A DNA stretch of 64,000 bases from Niabella yanshanensis (lineage in GTDB: Bacteria > Bacteroidota > Bacteroidia > Chitinophagales > Chitinophagaceae). The DNA lies in assembly GCF_034424215.1 (NCBI RefSeq), contig NZ_CP139960.1:1240001-1304000 (forward strand). The letters are read 5' to 3'. The notes beneath the pieces were generated by a model that was given only the letters and a program-made list of their open reading frames with translations, did no database searches and was not told the DNA's origin. A program made the position numbers and the translations under genes. This document shows, one piece after another, positions 52,933 to 61,600 of the stretch (the first letter of the stretch is position 1; each line of letters opens with the position of its first letter).

Positions 52933-52947
52933 TTTTTTTCACCTAAG

Positions 52948-52958
52948 TCATCAGATGA
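52948..52958. promoter_or_regulatory. Operator palindrome TCATC-A-GATGA before the MFS gene
   Basis: TCATCAGATGA is a perfect 5-1-5 inverted repeat (extendable to GTCATC-A-GATGAC) between the regulator stop and the exporter start. It matches the first site except for the central base. Confidence 0.7.
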
Positions 52959-52974
52959 CCTGATGTTTAAAATC

Positions 52975-54195
52975 ATGAAAGCAACAACTTCAACTACAGC
53001 AGCATTAACAGCAAGTCAAACAGTTTACCCTATCCTTTTTGCCATTAGCTTATCTCACTTATTGAACGATCTCATTCAATCGGTGATACCGGCCGTTTAC
53101 CCGCTGCTTAAAACCAACTATGCCTTGAACTTTACACAAATTGGTATTATCACTTTAGTATTCCAGCTTACAGCTTCCATACTACAACCTTTTGTGGGCT
53201 CTTATACCGATAAAAAGCCTAATCCGAAATCGCTGGTGATTGGTATGACCTTTTCATTGATCGGATTATTGTTTATAGCTTTTGCCAGCAATTTCTACTA
53301 TATTCTGGCATCGGTATGCCTTATCGGGATGGGGTCTTCTGTATTTCATCCGGAAGCCTCAAGAGTGGCGCACCTGGCGTCAGGTGGCAAAAAAGGACTG
53401 GCTCAATCTATTTTCCAGGTGGGCGGTAACGCAGGAAGTGCAGCAGGCCCCTTGCTAGCAGCGCTGATCGTTATTCCGTTCGGACAAAAATATATCGGAT
53501 GGTTTGGTATACTGGCGTTGCTGGCAATTGCGGTACTAAGCTTTGTGGGCAAGTGGTACCAGCAAAATATACAACCCAGGGCTGAAAGAAAACCTGTTGT
53601 ACATGATGCTGTCTCTAACCCGGGGATCACAAAAAAAAGAGTAATTATATCTATTGTTATTCTTCTGGTACTGATCTTTTCAAAATATTTTTACATGGCT
53701 TCCATGACGAGCTATTTCACATTCTACCTGATAGATAAGTTTCATGTAAGTGTACAACATTCGCAGATCTATCTCTTTATCTTTCTTGCATCGGTAGCTG
53801 CCGGAACTATTTTAGGTGGACCATTGGGAGACCGCTACGGTCGTAAGCTCATCATCTGGATATCCATATTGGGTGCGGCGCCTTTTACGTTGTTACTACC
53901 GCATGTAGGTCTTACCGCAACTGTCATTCTTTCTGTACTGATCGGGCTGATCATATCTTCTGCTTTTTCAGCAATACTGGTTTATGCAACAGAGCTGATC
54001 CCCGGAAAAGTAGGAATGGTAGCCGGCCTGTTCTTTGGTTTCGCCTTCGGAATGGGGGGTATTGGCTCGGCAGTATTGGGGTCCCTGGCAGACAAAACCA
54101 GCATCGAATATGTATTTTCTATTTGTGCTTATTTACCGCTGATCGGAATTATAACCGGCTTCCTGCCCAATATTGAAGGAAAAAAGTCTAAATAA
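52975..54195 (+). CDS. MFS exporter of the Fsr (fosmidomycin resistance) type
   Basis: From the ATG at 52975 the protein has 406 residues; an ATG at 52963 is also in frame. About 12 membrane helices are seen. The phrases LSHLLNDLIQSVIPAVYPLLK, FTQIGIITLVFQLTAS, GMGSSVFHPEASRVAHLAS and GLAQSIFQVGGNAGSAAGPL are typical of Fsr-like exporters. GDRYGRK in the second half is the MFS loop motif. Fsr confers fosmidomycin efflux in E. coli; the natural substrate here is unknown. The operator and regulator just upstream imply induced expression. Confidence 0.88.
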   Translation: MKATTSTTAALTASQTVYPILFAISLSHLLNDLIQSVIPAVYPLLKTNYALNFTQIGIITLVFQLTASILQPFVGSYTDKKPNPKSLVIGMTFSLIGLLFIAFASNFYYILASVCLIGMGSSVFHPEASRVAHLASGGKKGLAQSIFQVGGNAGSAAGPLLAALIVIPFGQKYIGWFGILALLAIAVLSFVGKWYQQNIQPRAERKPVVHDAVSNPGITKKRVIISIVILLVLIFSKYFYMASMTSYFTFYLIDKFHVSVQHSQIYLFIFLASVAAGTILGGPLGDRYGRKLIIWISILGAAPFTLLLPHVGLTATVILSVLIGLIISSAFSAILVYATELIPGKVGMVAGLFFGFAFGMGGIGSAVLGSLADKTSIEYVFSICAYLPLIGIITGFLPNIEGKKSK

Positions 54196-54245
54196 GAAGG
54201 TCCATTAGCTTTCTATCATTATCATTTTTTTTTGCTCCTTAAAAA

Positions 54246-54281
54246 AAAGTGGCTGCCCGGTTTATACGAGGCAGCCACTTT
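54246..54281 (-). terminator. Intrinsic terminator of the rpmB-rpmG-DUF4295-ftsY unit
   Basis: AAAGTGGCTGCC and GGCAGCCACTTT form a 12-base-pair stem. The T-run lies on the minus-strand 3' side, so it terminates ftsY. Confidence 0.9.
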
Positions 54282-54301
54282 AATATTGTACAGATAATTT
54301 A

Positions 54302-55267
54302 TTACTGATCTTTCAGGCTAAATAAGCTATCCACAAATTCGTGTTTGTCAAATACCAGCAAATCCTCGGCTTTTTCACCTACCCCAATAAATTTCACGGG
54401 TATTTTAAACTGATCAGCTATGGCCAGTACCACGCCGCCTTTGGCGGTACCATCCAGTTTAGTGATCGCCATGGCAGTAACATCTGTGGCAGCAGTAAAA
54501 TGTTTGGCCTGCTCTAATGCATTTTGGCCGGTAGATCCGTCTAATACCAGCAATACTTCATGAGGCGCTTCCGGAATAAACTTCTGTATCACTCTTTTGA
54601 TCTTATTCAACTCATCCATTAAATGCGCTTTATTATGCAAGCGGCCGGCGGTATCGATCAGCACCACATCACTTTGGCGACTAACCGCGCTTTGCGCCGT
54701 ATCGAAAGCAACAGCTGCCGGATCGCTCCCCATAGCTTGCTTTACAATAGGCACGTCCACCCGCTCGCTCCAGATGGTTAACTGATCTACCGCAGCAGCG
54801 CGAAACGTATCTGCTGCACCCAGCAATACCGATTTACCGGCTTTCTTAAAATTATAGGCCAGCTTACCAATAGTAGTGGTTTTCCCTACCCCATTTACAC
54901 CCACCACTAAAACGATATAGGGCTTGGCAGGCATCGGGCTGTCGAATGTATAACTCTCTGAACCAGGCGCATCCACCAGTATATTTTCGATCTCCTCCTG
55001 CAGCATCTTATTCAATTCAGATGTACTCAGGTATTTATCGCGCGCTACTCGTTCTTCAATTTTCTTAATAATACGCACAGTTGTTTCCACTCCTACGTCT
55101 GCGCTCACCAGTGCCTCCTCCAGGTTATCCAGCACTTCTTCATCTACAGTACTCTTACCCGCAATAGCTTTGGTGATCTTACTAAAAAAGCCCTCCTTGG
55201 TTTTTTGCAAACCCTGGTCCAGCGATTCTTTTTCCTTTTTCCCAAACAGCTTTTTTAAGAAACTCAT
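54302..55267 (-). CDS. ftsY: Signal recognition particle receptor FtsY
   Basis: The 321-residue protein has a short acidic/basic N-terminal region, an N domain (about 20-100), and the SRP-type GTPase G domain: GVNGVGKTTTIGKLAYNFK, DTFRAAAVDQL, DTAGRLHNK, TKLDGTAKGG and GVGEKAEDLL. It receives ribosome-SRP complexes at the membrane. It closes the rpmB-rpmG-DUF4295-ftsY set on the minus strand, with a strong terminator after it. Confidence 0.98.
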   Translation of the reverse strand: MSFLKKLFGKKEKESLDQGLQKTKEGFFSKITKAIAGKSTVDEEVLDNLEEALVSADVGVETTVRIIKKIEERVARDKYLSTSELNKMLQEEIENILVDAPGSESYTFDSPMPAKPYIVLVVGVNGVGKTTTIGKLAYNFKKAGKSVLLGAADTFRAAAVDQLTIWSERVDVPIVKQAMGSDPAAVAFDTAQSAVSRQSDVVLIDTAGRLHNKAHLMDELNKIKRVIQKFIPEAPHEVLLVLDGSTGQNALEQAKHFTAATDVTAMAITKLDGTAKGGVVLAIADQFKIPVKFIGVGEKAEDLLVFDKHEFVDSLFSLKDQ

Positions 55268-55406
55268 TCTAAAAGTTTAAATTTTCTATTTAAAGTTCAA
55301 TATACAAATCCTGTTTGAGATATTAAACCCAATAACCTGCTACCCAAAACAACAAAAGCCATCCGCAGTTACGAATAGCCTTGCTAAATATTATTGTAAG
55401 CCAAAA

Positions 55407-55580
55407 TTACTTTTGAGCTAAAAAATCTTTCACTTTCTCTTTGTGAACAATCTGCTCTTTAAAAGTATAAGCACCTGTTTTAGGGCTACGTACCGCACGA
55501 ATCACTTTCGTCCAGTTCTTACTTTCTGCTGCTGCTTTGGCGTCTTTTACCTTCGAGTTTTTAGAAGCTGCTTTTGCCAT
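55407..55580 (-). CDS. DUF4295 small protein (probable Bacteroidia ribosomal protein bL38)
   Basis: A 57-residue frame from ATG at 55580 to TAA at 55407 encodes MAKAASKNSKVKDAKAAAES, then KNWTKVIRAVRSPKTGAYTF and KEQIVHKEKVKDFLAQK. This is the DUF4295 family, always found after rpmB and rpmG in this phylum. From memory, the extra large-subunit protein seen in the Flavobacterium ribosome structure (bL38) corresponds to this family. The protein is small, Lys-rich and basic, as expected for a ribosomal protein. It lies between rpmG and ftsY. Confidence 0.88.
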   Translation of the reverse strand: MAKAASKNSKVKDAKAAAESKNWTKVIRAVRSPKTGAYTFKEQIVHKEKVKDFLAQK

Positions 55581-55597
55581 GTCTATTTAGTTAAAAA

Positions 55598-55660
55598 TTG
55601 ATATGTTGATATGTTGAAAAGTTGTAACGTTAACCAGTTAACCTGTTAACTTATCAACTA
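55598..55660. repeat. Word array (TTGATATG / GTTAAC type) between rpmG and the DUF4295 gene
   Basis: TTGATATGTTGATATGTTGAAAAG on the left is given as repeated TTGATATG units. GTTAACCTGTTAACTTATCAAC-type words stand on the right with inverted character. Confidence 0.55.
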
Positions 55661-55662
55661 AA

Positions 55663-55851
55663 TTACTTGATCTCTTTATGAACAGTCACTTTCTTTAAAA
55701 TCGGATTGAACTTTTTCAATTCCAATCTTTCAGGATTGTTCTTTTTATTTTTTACGGTAATATAACGGCTTGTACCAGGCTGACCGCTGGTTTTGTGCTC
55801 GGTGCACTCCAATATTACCTGAACTCTATTGCCTTTCGCTTTCTTTGCCAT
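55663..55851 (-). CDS. rpmG: 50S ribosomal protein bL33
   Basis: The 62-residue protein reads [20 protein letters not shown], then [20 protein letters not shown] and [14 protein letters not shown]. This is the normal bL33 with only one Cys (in LECTE), so it is the zinc-free form. It follows rpmB by 20 bases. Confidence 0.97.
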   Translation of the reverse strand: MAKKAKGNRVQVILECTEHKTSGQPGTSRYITVKNKKNNPERLELKKFNPILKKVTVHKEIK

Positions 55852-55871
55852 GGTATGTTGCTTTTAAAAAA

Positions 55872-56108
55872 TTAGATTTTTTCGCCTTTCGCGCGCAGTT
55901 GTTTCACTACAGAGTAGAGGCCGTTCTTGTTGATGGTACGGATAGCATCAGTAGACAATTTCAATGTGATCCATTTATCTTCCTCAACCAGGTAAAACTT
56001 CTTAGTCTGTAAATTTGGTAAGAATCTACGCTTAGTTTTAATATTAGAGTGAGATACTTTATGACCACTCACTGGCGTCTTACCCGTAACCTGACATACT
56101 CTTGCCAT
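55872..56108 (-). CDS. rpmB: 50S ribosomal protein bL28
   Basis: From the ATG at 56108 the protein has 78 residues: [39 protein letters not shown], and the end [20 protein letters not shown] start 13 codons further upstream would lie in the promoter region and was rejected. It is the first gene of the set. A complete promoter lies before it. Confidence 0.97.
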   Translation of the reverse strand: MARVCQVTGKTPVSGHKVSHSNIKTKRRFLPNLQTKKFYLVEEDKWITLKLSTDAIRTINKNGLYSVVKQLRAKGEKI

Positions 56109-56128
56109 AATAAAAAATTTTTGGATTG

Positions 56129-56158
56129 CAAAGGTAAGGTATTTCAAGGGGAAACAAA
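56129..56158 (-). promoter_or_regulatory. Complete Bacteroidota promoter of the rpmB operon
   Basis: On the minus strand TTTG (56158-56155), an 18-base spacer, and TACCTTTG (56136-56129) match the phylum consensus. The rpmB ATG is 20 bases further. Confidence 0.7.
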
Positions 56159-56293
56159 TCTATTTTTATAGATTTTTTTTAATCATCATTCCTGAAGGGT
56201 TCTACAAATATAGCACCAGGCCTTCCAATGAAACGCATTGTATGTAAACTGATCAGCTATTTAACCCCGTATCTTTTTATATTTACCTAAAAA

Positions 56294-56803
56294 ATGCGTC
56301 CTCAAAAAGCTGACTACCCCGTTTTTTACGATACTTATATCTGCCTGACAACCGGTGCTGATGTGCAATCTGTACTTTCTCAATCCTTAAACAACTTAGA
56401 CAGTTTTTTGCACTCCATTCCGGAAAACCGATCTAACTTTGCCTATGCCGAAGGAAAATGGACGGTAAAAGAAGTTGTACAGCATTGCATTGACACTGAA
56501 CGCATTTTTGCCTACCGGGCCCTATCGCATGCGCGCGGTGAACAACAATCGCTACCGGGCTTTGAGCAAAACGACTACGCTGCGACAGCTGATGTGGCTC
56601 AAAGAAGCCTTACAAGCCTGATTGAAGAATTTATATTGGTAAGACGAACTACCGTGCTTTTGTTTGAAGGCCTTTTACAAGCGGACCTCGAACGGATTGG
56701 CATCATAAACGGACAACCCATCAAAACCTTTTGCTGGGGATATATCATTGAAGGCCATTGGCTTCACCATCAACGCATTCTCAAAGAAAAATACAGCCTT
56801 TAA
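56294..56803 (+). CDS. DinB family protein
   Basis: The 169-residue four-helix protein has the DinB pattern of metal-binding His residues: AEGKWTVKEVVQHCIDTERIF (first His), and GHWLHHQRILKEKY at the end (others). The KWTxKEVxxH phrase is the standard start of helix 2 in the family. Some members are bacillithiol- or metal-dependent transferases. The role here is unknown. It precedes the sugar isomerase-like gene by nine bases. Confidence 0.88.
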   Translation: MRPQKADYPVFYDTYICLTTGADVQSVLSQSLNNLDSFLHSIPENRSNFAYAEGKWTVKEVVQHCIDTERIFAYRALSHARGEQQSLPGFEQNDYAATADVAQRSLTSLIEEFILVRRTTVLLFEGLLQADLERIGIINGQPIKTFCWGYIIEGHWLHHQRILKEKYSL

Positions 56804-56812
56804 ACAAACAAC

Positions 56813-57682
56813 ATGACAAAAAAGATTGCATGCTTTATTGCCAGCCTCCTGGCTTCCCCCCTTTGTATGTTCGCGCAGGATGTGCCCTTGCTGGGTGTAT
56901 GCGCCAACCTGGATAAGGCTCCGGTTGTAAAAAAGTATAATTACGCTTTTTTACAGCCCACAGTAGGCGATGCTTTGCAACCTTTACAGGCAGATAGTGT
57001 TTTCAACAGCGGAGAAAAAATTAAAAAATCAGGTGCCAGGGTATTGGCGGCCAATGTTTTTATTCCCGGTTCTATTAAAACAACCGGGCCCGAGGTAAAC
57101 GAAAAAAAAATACTGGCTTATGCTACTACCGTTTTCGAAAGAGCCCAAAGCCAGGGAATTCCCATTATCGTTTTCGGCAGCGGCGCCTCCCGTATGATCC
57201 CCGGAGGTTTTCCAAGAGATTCTGCATTTAAACAGTTCGTATCTATTGGTAAAAAGCTGGCCCCGCTGGCTGCCCGGTACAATATTGTACTGGCTCTTGA
57301 AAGTCAGAATAAAGAAGAATGCAATTTTCTGAATACCGTAAAAGAATGTATTGATGTGGCGAAGGCAGTCAATCACTCTAATTACAAAATATGCGTGGAC
57401 ATTTATCATATGATGCGTGAAAATGAGCCGGTATCTGTAATTACAGAAGGGGGTTCTTTGATTTATCATTGCGATATCGGCGAAAAAGCTACAAGATCAG
57501 CACCTGGCATTGCGGGTGATGATTTTACACCTTACTTTAAAGCCTTTCAGCAAATAGGCTATAAAGGAATGATCGCTCTGGAATGCCGCTTTACCGATCT
57601 GGACAAGGAGTTACCCATTGCGGCTAAAACGATCAGGGAACAATGGCAAAAAGCATTGAAGCAGATCCCGAAAAACCTCTAA
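56813..57682 (+). CDS. Exported xylose isomerase-like TIM-barrel protein
   Basis: The 289-residue protein has a signal peptide (MTKKIACFIASLLASPLCMFAQ) and then an AP endonuclease 2/xylose-isomerase-like barrel. Candidate metal ligands occur in ALESQNKEECNF (Glu), CVDIYHMM (Asp, His), YHCDIGEKA (His, Asp) and IALECRF (Glu). This is the usual layout of sugar phosphate isomerase/epimerase relatives. Export is common in Bacteroidota for such enzymes acting on glycans or inositols. The substrate is not known. It starts nine bases after the DinB gene. Confidence 0.88.
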   Translation: MTKKIACFIASLLASPLCMFAQDVPLLGVCANLDKAPVVKKYNYAFLQPTVGDALQPLQADSVFNSGEKIKKSGARVLAANVFIPGSIKTTGPEVNEKKILAYATTVFERAQSQGIPIIVFGSGASRMIPGGFPRDSAFKQFVSIGKKLAPLAARYNIVLALESQNKEECNFLNTVKECIDVAKAVNHSNYKICVDIYHMMRENEPVSVITEGGSLIYHCDIGEKATRSAPGIAGDDFTPYFKAFQQIGYKGMIALECRFTDLDKELPIAAKTIREQWQKALKQIPKNL

Positions 57683-57795
57683 GGTCATCAATAACACTAT
57701 GCGTATTCATTATAGACCGCTGCCAATAGTCAGCAACCGGGGCGCGTGTCCGCACGCTATATATATACCCTCAATTTTATAAAAGATCTCCGTTT

Positions 57796-58746
57796 TTACA
57801 AATCAAGTACCATTTGAATATTACAACGCTTATACGGTGTAGGAAGTCCTGTTACTTTTTTGAATCCCATTTTATAATACAGGTTGATAGCCGGCTTGAG
57901 CATGGTGTTACTTTCCAGGTAAATATTTGAAGCGCCCAATTCACGGGCGGTGCCTATAACAGCCTGCCCCAGCAACCAACCTATATTTTTCCCCTGCGCC
58001 TTCGGCGAAACCGCCATTTTAGCCATTTCAAAATCATAATCCGAACCGCTCATTTTGATCAGGGCACATACGCCCACTGGTTCACCCTGGTAAAGCGCTA
58101 CCAGTATTTGCCCACCTTTATCCAGTATATATTCTTTGGGATTATCCAAAGCCTTGTAATCAGCCGCCTCCATTTCAAAATACTGCGAAATCCACTCTTC
58201 GTTCAAATCTCTGAAAACCTTTGTATACTGAGGCACAAAGGGTACAATTTGCACGTCCTTGCTTTCCCTCAGCTTTTTTTGCTCCTGCACCCTTTTTAAA
58301 AGCGATTTTTGCATCAGCAGGTCTTCCCACTCCGCAATAGCCTCCCATAAGTTGTGCGTAGCTTCAGCTATAACGTTTTCAATAGCCCTTTCAATATCTT
58401 CTCCCTGGATCCTGATCTTTGCGGCCAGCTTTTTACCCTTTTCCGTAAGACCGGCTACATTCCTGCGCTTATCGTCTGACTTCAGGTTATCTTTAACCAG
58501 CCCGGCTTCCGCCATTTCCTTAATGATCTTTGTTACTGAAGGCTGGGAGTGACCTATTTCCGCTGCAATTTCTGTAATTGGCTTTGCCCCATCTGCTGCC
58601 AGAACAAAAAAAACCGGGAACCACTTCGGCACGAAATCCACCTCATAAAGCTTGTAAATGCCTTCTGCATCCTCGGTAACCTGCGCTGTTAATAATCGCA
58701 GGCGGCTTCCCAAAGCCATTTTACCCGTTCTTTCAAAAAAATCCAT
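57796..58746 (-). CDS. MarR-type regulator fused to a GNAT acetyltransferase
   Basis: The 316-residue protein has a MarR-type winged helix at about 45-140 (ITEIAAEIGHSQPSVTKIIKEMAEAGLVKDNLKSDDKRRN) and a GNAT domain at about 165-316 (KMAVSPKAQGKNIGWLLGQAVI for acetyl-CoA, NLYYKMGFKKV near the end). Fused regulators of this type are common in Bacteroidota. A doubled palindrome lies just after its -7 element, which fits autorepression. The acetyl acceptor is unknown. Confidence 0.9.
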   Translation of the reverse strand: MDFFERTGKMALGSRLRLLTAQVTEDAEGIYKLYEVDFVPKWFPVFFVLAADGAKPITEIAAEIGHSQPSVTKIIKEMAEAGLVKDNLKSDDKRRNVAGLTEKGKKLAAKIRIQGEDIERAIENVIAEATHNLWEAIAEWEDLLMQKSLLKRVQEQKKLRESKDVQIVPFVPQYTKVFRDLNEEWISQYFEMEAADYKALDNPKEYILDKGGQILVALYQGEPVGVCALIKMSGSDYDFEMAKMAVSPKAQGKNIGWLLGQAVIGTARELGASNIYLESNTMLKPAINLYYKMGFKKVTGLPTPYKRCNIQMVLDL

Positions 58747-58752
58747 AATTCT

Positions 58753-58777
58753 ATAATTAATTACATAATTAATTATG
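58753..58777. promoter_or_regulatory. Doubled palindromic operator of the MarR-GNAT gene
   Basis: ATAATTAATTA occurs twice, at 58753-58763 and 58765-58775, and TAATTAATTA is itself palindromic. The site starts 7 bases upstream of the ATG and is directly downstream of the -7 element, a natural place for a MarR dimer pair. Confidence 0.55.
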
Positions 58778-58785
58778 CAAATTTA
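58778..58785 (-). promoter_or_regulatory. Bacteroidota -7 promoter element of the MarR-GNAT gene
   Basis: The minus strand reads TAAATTTG, an exact TAnnTTTG match, 31 bases before the ATG and adjacent to the operator. Confidence 0.6.
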
Positions 58786-59115
58786 GTTTATTTATTCCAC
58801 TTCTGAATTTGCCGGCTCTTTTTCATCCTTGTGTCCGGGATAATGAAACAGCGATGTAGTTTACAATTTTCTGATGTTATTTATTGCTAACATTTCAACT
58901 CACATCAAGCATGCTTTGCCATTTACAGTAATTCAGCTAAATTCGCAGGGTTTAATACCCGTGGTTCAGCAGGCTCCTTATTCGAAATAAAGCCTCCAGT
59001 ATCACCAGTTTGAACGGTATCGTTTGAGCGTTCTCAAACAAAAAGAACCGGTTTTAAACTACGGGGAATATAAAAATGTTCTTACTATCAAATTAAATAT
59101 AAAAATTAATAACAC
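58786..59115. other. Gene-free region between MarR-GNAT and lpdA
   Basis: No gene is seen in about 330 bases. It should hold the lpdA promoter. TTTG words near 59009 and 59022 are possible elements but no pair has standard spacing. Confidence 0.5.
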
Positions 59116-60519
59116 ATGGCATACGATGTAGTAGTGTTGGGAAGCGGTCCGGGCGGTTACGTAGCGGCTATCAGGGCGTCTCAACTGGGTTTAAAAACCG
59201 CAATTATTGAAAAGGAAAGCCTGGGAGGTATTTGCTTAAACTGGGGTTGTATTCCAACCAAAGCCTTATTAAAAAGCGCGCAGGTGTATAATGATATTAA
59301 GCATGCGCAGGAATTTGGTATTGAAGCAACAGGTAAGCCTAATTTCGAAGCTATTGTAAAACGTAGCCGTGGTGTAGCTGATAAAATGAGCAAAGGTGTT
59401 CAGTTTTTGATGCGCAAAAATAAAATTGATGTAGTAATGGGTTTTGGAGCTCTTAAAGCCAAAGGCCAGGTAGAGGTGAAAGGCGCTGACGGGAAGACAC
59501 AGATCGTGGAAGGCAAACATATCATCGTTGCAACTGGTGGTCGCAGCCGTGAGTTGCCTGCTTTAAAACAGGATGGTAAGAAGATCATTGGTTATCGTGA
59601 AGCAATGGTATTGCCCCAACAGCCTAAAAGTATTATTGTAGTAGGCAGCGGCGCCATAGGTATTGAGTTTGGTTATTTTTATAACAGCATCGGTTCTAAA
59701 GTAACCGTAGTAGAATTTTTGCCGCGTATTGTACCAGTTGAAGATGAAGATATTTCAAAAGAACTGGAGAAAAACCTGAAAAAACAAGGCATTGATATAT
59801 TAACCAGCAGCGAAGTTACTTCAGTTGACACCAGCGGAAGCGGCGTGAAAGCCAAAGTGAAAACAGCTAATGGTGAAGTGGTGCTGGAAGCAGATGTGGT
59901 ATTAAGTGCTGTAGGTGTTGCAGCGAATATCGAAGGTATTGGCTTGGAAACCCTGGGTGTTAAAACTGAAAAGGGAAAAATCAACGTAGATAAGTTTTAC
60001 AAAACAAATGTTGCAGGTGTATATGCTATCGGTGATTGTGTTCCTGGTCAGGCATTAGCACACGTGGCGAGCAAAGAAGCGATCATTTGCGTTGAAGCGA
60101 TTGCACATGCTGAAGGCAAGTACAAGCATCAGCCCGAAGCTATTGATTATAACAACGTACCAGGTTGTACTTATTGCTACCCTGAAGTAGCCAGTGTTGG
60201 TTTTACAGAAGCAAAAGCGAAAGAAGCCGGTTACGAAGTTAAAGTGGGCAAATTCCCGTTAAGCGCCAGCGGTAAAGCAAGCGCTGCAGGTCATGCAGAA
60301 GGTTTTGTAAAAGTGATCTTTGATGCCAAATACGGCGAGTGGTTAGGTACACACATGATCGGTTACAATGTTACAGAGATCATTTCTGAAACAGTGGTAG
60401 GCCGTAAACTGGAGACTACTTACCATGAAGTGTTAAACGCGATTCACCCCCACCCCACTATCAGTGAGAGCGTGAAAGATGCTATTGAAGTAGCTTATGG
60501 TGAAGCAATACACTTATAA
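59116..60519 (+). CDS. lpdA: Dihydrolipoyl dehydrogenase (E3)
   Basis: The 467-residue flavoprotein has the FAD motif VVLGSGPGGYVAA, the redox disulfide CLNWGC (Cys40, Cys45), the NAD motif IIVVGSGAIGIEFG, and the C-terminal catalytic pair in HPHPTISE. It reoxidises the lipoyl groups of pyruvate, 2-oxoglutarate and branched-chain dehydrogenase complexes, or the glycine cleavage system. No E1 or E2 gene is next to it. A terminator follows. Confidence 0.97.
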   Translation: MAYDVVVLGSGPGGYVAAIRASQLGLKTAIIEKESLGGICLNWGCIPTKALLKSAQVYNDIKHAQEFGIEATGKPNFEAIVKRSRGVADKMSKGVQFLMRKNKIDVVMGFGALKAKGQVEVKGADGKTQIVEGKHIIVATGGRSRELPALKQDGKKIIGYREAMVLPQQPKSIIVVGSGAIGIEFGYFYNSIGSKVTVVEFLPRIVPVEDEDISKELEKNLKKQGIDILTSSEVTSVDTSGSGVKAKVKTANGEVVLEADVVLSAVGVAANIEGIGLETLGVKTEKGKINVDKFYKTNVAGVYAIGDCVPGQALAHVASKEAIICVEAIAHAEGKYKHQPEAIDYNNVPGCTYCYPEVASVGFTEAKAKEAGYEVKVGKFPLSASGKASAAGHAEGFVKVIFDAKYGEWLGTHMIGYNVTEIISETVVGRKLETTYHEVLNAIHPHPTISESVKDAIEVAYGEAIHL

Positions 60520-60541
60520 TAGAATTGGGTTAATCAATAAG

Positions 60542-60564
60542 CCTCCCTCCGGGGAGGTTTTTTT
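60542..60564 (+). terminator. Intrinsic terminator after lpdA
   Basis: CCTCCC (60542-60547) pairs with GGGAGG (60552-60557) around a four-base loop, followed by seven T's. Confidence 0.9.
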
Positions 60565-60636
60565 ATGCCCCTGTTCTTATCTTTAAGGAGTTCTGCGAGG
60601 TTGCCCGATCGTTCATAAGCCATCAAAAAAGCAATA

Positions 60637-61461
60637 ATGAAAAAAGTATTGATCCTGCTCTTATTATCCGGTGTAGCATTATCTTCAAAAGCTGCCATTG
60701 TTGATACGGTTAATATATACAGCAATGCGATGAAGAAAAGCATAGCCTGTGTGGTGATCAAACCCCAAAGCTATGCGCAGACCGGTTATTTCCCTGTTGT
60801 ATACCTGCTGCATGGAGCCGGAGGAAAATATGCCACATGGATTATGCGTGTGCCTGAATTACAGGCTTATGCAGACCAATACCAGCTGATGATTGTATGC
60901 CCGGATGGAAGCCCCGACAGCTGGTATTTTGACAGTAAAGTAAACCCTGCCGTACGATATGAAACCCACATCAGCACTGAGGTTCCGGCTTATATTGATA
61001 CGCATTATAAAACGCAGCAAAACCGACATGGCAGGGCTATTACAGGTTTAAGCATGGGTGGCCATGGCGGCTTATTCCTGGGCTTTCGTCATGCGGATAC
61101 TTTTGGAGCCTGTGGCAGCATGAGCGGCGGTGTGGATATAAGGCCGTTTGCTAATAAATGGAATATTCAGCATCTTATCGGCAATCCTGATTCCACGGGC
61201 TTTGACTGGAAAGATCACACGGTTGCGGAGGCCGTTGAACGATACCCGAAAGATTCAATTGCCATAATCTTTGATTGTGGTATTGATGATTTTTTTTATG
61301 CAACCAATAAAGCCCTACATCAAAAAATGCTGGAGCTAAAAATTCCACACGACTATACGGAACGGCCCGGCGGCCATGCCTGGCCTTATTGGAGAAACTC
61401 GATCCAATACCAGCTATTGTTTTTCAGAAACTACTTCGATGAAATGAAGACCCGGAACTAA
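60637..61461 (+). CDS. Exported esterase, alpha/beta-hydrolase fold (esterase D/feruloyl esterase-like)
   Basis: The 274-residue protein has a signal peptide (MKKVLILLLLSGVALSSKA) and a putative-esterase domain: YLLHGAGGKYATW (oxyanion region), GLSMGGHGG (nucleophile Ser in G-x-S-x-G), DCGIDDFFY (Asp), and PGGHAWPYW (catalytic His). It resembles antigen 85/feruloyl or S-formylglutathione esterases. The export signal points to carbohydrate or cell-envelope esters. The substrate is unknown. Possibly one transcription unit with nothing else. Confidence 0.88.
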   Translation: MKKVLILLLLSGVALSSKAAIVDTVNIYSNAMKKSIACVVIKPQSYAQTGYFPVVYLLHGAGGKYATWIMRVPELQAYADQYQLMIVCPDGSPDSWYFDSKVNPAVRYETHISTEVPAYIDTHYKTQQNRHGRAITGLSMGGHGGLFLGFRHADTFGACGSMSGGVDIRPFANKWNIQHLIGNPDSTGFDWKDHTVAEAVERYPKDSIAIIFDCGIDDFFYATNKALHQKMLELKIPHDYTERPGGHAWPYWRNSIQYQLLFFRNYFDEMKTRN

Positions 61462-61600
61462 TAGAACAATTAAATCCCGACGACCGGTTGTTTACATCAT
61501 CCCTGTTGCTTTAATAATCTCGCCCCTCAGAACAACCTATAAATAAACAGGTGGCTATGAAAAGGTTTTATTATATTAGTCTTCTATATATTAAAATCTT

